DNA from: Asaia sp003994335
GTDB taxonomy: Bacteria > Pseudomonadota > Alphaproteobacteria > Acetobacterales > Acetobacteraceae
Length of the DNA: 64,000 nucleotides
Direction: 5' to 3'
Assembly (NCBI RefSeq): GCF_037151175.1
Contig: NZ_JBBCOR010000012.1
Location: forward strand, 1-64,000
Shown: positions 62,154 through 64,000 of the stretch, piece after piece
Numbering within the stretch: the first letter of the stretch is position 1
Layout of the letters: each line of letters starts with the position of its first letter
Position numbers and translations under genes: made by a program
Notes under the pieces: generated by a model
Databases searched by the model: none
Seen by the model: the letters and a program-made list of their open reading frames with translations, nothing else
What the model was told of the DNA's origin: nothing

Positions 62154-63559
62154 TGACGCATCCGCAGGGTAGCGCAGAGGCGCTCCAACTTGCTGGCAGC
62201 TACGAAGCGGCCGCGGCAGCCTATCAGGCGCGGCTTCAGAGCTCTCCCGATAATGCGCGCACGCTGAGCAATTACGGCGGACTGCTCAATCTGCAAAATC
62301 GGTTTACCGACGCCCTCGCATTGCTGGGGCGTGCAGTCACGCTGGATCCAAACTTGCCTGATGCCTGGTCAAATATCGGCAATAGTTTTCTGCATCTGAG
62401 TCAATACGAGAATGCGATAGCGTGCTATCGCAACGCGCTTAGGCTCGATCCTTCGCACGCTCTCGCCCTGAGTAATATGGGTGTCGCTCTGGATCATCGA
62501 GGGGACCACGCGCTGGCGCGAGGATTTCATGATGCTGCCGTTCAGATCGATGGTCAGAATGTCTACAGCCGGACGAACCGCGCGGTGTCCCTCCTTCAAA
62601 GCGGGGACTATCTCGAGGGTTTCGCGGAATACGAGCATCGCTGGACGGCTATACGTGCCAACAGTCAGCCAACGGATAAGCCGCGTTGGGCGGGCCAGGA
62701 AGCCCAGGATCAGACCCTTCTCGTCTTCACGGAGGGAGGTTTCGGGGACGTATTGCAGTTCTCGCGACTGGCGCCGATAGCAGCTCGTCGCGTTGGGCGG
62801 GTCATTTTGCGGGTGCGGCCAGAGCTCGTCTCCCTCCTGAGACGCAGCTTATCCGGTGTGCTCGTGACCTCGGAGGCCGATCCGCTTCCTGAGTACGATC
62901 TGGAATGTCCCGTATTGAGCCTCCCGCACGCGTTGGGGATCACGCTACCTGCAATTCCTGATGCGGGCAGATATCTGTTTGCTGACCCTCTCAAGATTTC
63001 GTGGTGGCGCGATTTGATCGCTGCAGACACGGACGGCGCCAAGAGCGATGCTTTCCGCGTCGGACTGGTCTGGGCAGGCGCTCCGCACCCTGAAATTCAG
63101 GCCGCTTTTCTGGCGGACCATCGACGCTCAATGGATCTGGGTCAGTTGGCTCCATTGGGAGAGGTGGCACGGCACCACAGTTCTCTCGTATTTTACAGCT
63201 TGCAATTAGGGGAGCGTGCCGGTCAGGCCCTTTCGCCAGCGGAGGGAATGCGCGTCGTTGATCACACGGCGCGTATAGCGAGTTTTGACGATACCGCCGC
63301 GCTCATCAGCACTCTTGATCTGGTGATCGCAGTGGACACTTCTACCGCCCATGTTGCTGCGGGCCTTGGTAAGCCCACATGGCTTTTGTCCCGGTACGAT
63401 CAGTGTTGGCGGTGGCTTTCCGGGAGGAAAGATTCGCCATGGTATGAGTCGGTGTGCATTTATCAGCAGACTAATCCGCTCGATTGGACGCAGCCTGTTC
63501 TGAACGTCGCCGCAGATCTTGAACGCTTGATCGTGCAGGGGCGGTCTTCCGTAGAGTAG
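62153..63559 (+). CDS. TPR protein with C-terminal GT-B glycosyltransferase-like domain (second)
   Basis: 468 residues from ATG at 62153, overlapping the flgL stop (TGATG). Residues about 10-150 hold four TPR units (ARTLSNYGGLLNLQNRFTDALALLGRAVTLDP, PDAWSNIGNSFLHLSQYENAIACYRNALRLDP). The C-terminal domain has LLVFTEGGFGDVLQFSRLAPIAARRVGRVILRVRPELVSLL, FRVGLVWAGAPHPE and DTSTAHVAAGLGKPTWLLSRYDQCWRWL. It is a paralogue of the protein at 47908. Coupling to flgL suggests it modifies flagellin or junction proteins. Acceptor and donor are unknown. Confidence 0.88.
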   Translation: MTHPQGSAEALQLAGSYEAAAAAYQARLQSSPDNARTLSNYGGLLNLQNRFTDALALLGRAVTLDPNLPDAWSNIGNSFLHLSQYENAIACYRNALRLDPSHALALSNMGVALDHRGDHALARGFHDAAVQIDGQNVYSRTNRAVSLLQSGDYLEGFAEYEHRWTAIRANSQPTDKPRWAGQEAQDQTLLVFTEGGFGDVLQFSRLAPIAARRVGRVILRVRPELVSLLRRSLSGVLVTSEADPLPEYDLECPVLSLPHALGITLPAIPDAGRYLFADPLKISWWRDLIAADTDGAKSDAFRVGLVWAGAPHPEIQAAFLADHRRSMDLGQLAPLGEVARHHSSLVFYSLQLGERAGQALSPAEGMRVVDHTARIASFDDTAALISTLDLVIAVDTSTAHVAAGLGKPTWLLSRYDQCWRWLSGRKDSPWYESVCIYQQTNPLDWTQPVLNVAADLERLIVQGRSSVE

Positions 63560-63856
63560 GCTCGGTGACGGTACGGGCGTGTCCTAAAAGACGCGGATGG
63601 GACCGATTTCGGATTTTCTGGAAAGTTTCATTCCTCGACCCTCGTATTGTGCAACAAAGCGTTGTAGGCTGTAACCAGCTCGTGATGACCGCCGTTGCGG
63701 TTGGCGAGGGATCAATTTTGCTTACCTGAAAATTTACCGTTCGCCTGATATTAGCGCGGAGTAGTCCTCTGGAAAGCGGCCCCTCTGCGAGCACAAACAT
63801 TATAGTGATGCTGAGAGCGGTGCCGAGACTGCTCTGCGGGAGATTGTCTTTAAATG

Positions 63857-64000
63857 ATGAGATCGCTTGATATCGCGAATACGGGCATGCAGGCCCAGAC
63901 GACGAACGTGGAGACAATTTCGAACAATATCGCGAATATGACGACGACTGGTTACAAGCGCCGTCGTGCGGAATTTCAGGATCTCATTTATCAAGACCTG
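63857..64000 (+). CDS. flgG: Distal rod protein FlgG (partial, cut by window end)
   Basis: 48 codons to the window edge from ATG at 63857; a second ATG directly before it at 63854 is equally possible. GGGAG lies about 12 bp upstream. The encoded N-terminus reads MRSLDIANTGMQAQTTNVE, then ISNNIANMTTTGYKRRRAEFQ, diagnostic of FlgG. flgG forms the distal rod. In alphaproteobacteria flgA and flgH usually follow and are expected beyond the edge. The 294 bp before it (63560-63853) shows no gene and probably holds its promoter. Confidence 0.95.
   Translation, partial: MRSLDIANTGMQAQTTNVETISNNIANMTTTGYKRRRAEFQDLIYQDL

Noticed and set aside
1..64000. CRISPR arrays, tRNA or rRNA genes, insertion sequences, prophage genes
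   Set aside because: I found no regularly spaced repeats, cloverleaf-like or rRNA sequences, transposase motifs or phage structural genes. The only long repeat is the flagellin duplication.

Overview
The window is almost entirely one large flagellar and chemotaxis locus from a motile alphaproteobacterium, most probably an acetic acid bacterium or close relative (Acetobacteraceae). The class is suggested by FlaF, a DUF6468 protein beside fliM/fliL, a DUF1217 protein beside fliI, a MotE-like protein, and an orphan regulator whose DNA-binding half closely resembles CtrA. The family is inference from overall gene style. I see no rRNA, tRNA, CRISPR array, insertion sequence or prophage.

Layout, left to right. 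(1) 1-2.7 kb: the stop-terminated tail of an alpha/beta-hydrolase-like reading frame, then fliE-fliQ-fliR-flhB on the minus strand. (2) 2.9-9.2 kb: a secreted protein of unknown role, then two copies of the same flagellin gene inside an 1130-bp direct repeat. The copies flank two plus-strand glycosyltransferase genes: a three-domain GT25-like/GT32-like/methyltransferase protein and an intact GT25. (3) 9.5-10.9 kb: a MotE-like protein and flaF. (4) 11-22 kb, minus strand: a chemotaxis operon (MCP, STAS, cheY, cheA, cheW, cheR, cheB, cheY, cheD, small protein with a CheZ-like D-x3-Q motif) preceded by a second, separate MCP gene. (5) 22.5-32.9 kb, minus strand: fliF-G-H-N-O-P, a lipoprotein, flgF, flgC, flgB, an 875-residue TPR-type protein and a small protein. 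(6) 33.4 kb: a CtrA-like regulator lacking the phospho-acceptor aspartate, preceded by a 500-bp AT-rich control region with a palindrome. (7) 34.3-47.7 kb, minus strand: flhA, a globin-coupled MCP, the DUF1217 protein, fliI, fliJ, a glycosyltransferase, motB, motA, fliK, flgD. (8) 47.9-64 kb: a TPR-glycosyltransferase, a lytic transglycosylase, flgI-flgJ-flgN-like-lipoprotein, DUF6468-fliM-fliL, flgE, a PAS-containing soluble MCP, flgK-flgL, a second TPR-glycosyltransferase, and the start of flgG.

Together these genes specify most of the export apparatus, MS and C rings, rod, hook, hook-filament junction, filament and stator, four chemoreceptors and one chemotaxis pathway. Not seen here: flgA, flgH, fliD, fliS, fliA, flbT, flhF and flhG. 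flgA/flgH may lie just past the right edge.

The most unusual points are: a DUF1217 protein carrying an internal segment that matches the two-lobed D2 region of the FlgE in the same window; a direct flagellin repeat that could delete or exchange the glycosyltransferase cassette; a GT25-like domain whose acidic motif is lost, fused to a second transferase and a methyltransferase; and an orphan CtrA/FtcR-like pseudoreceiver regulator.
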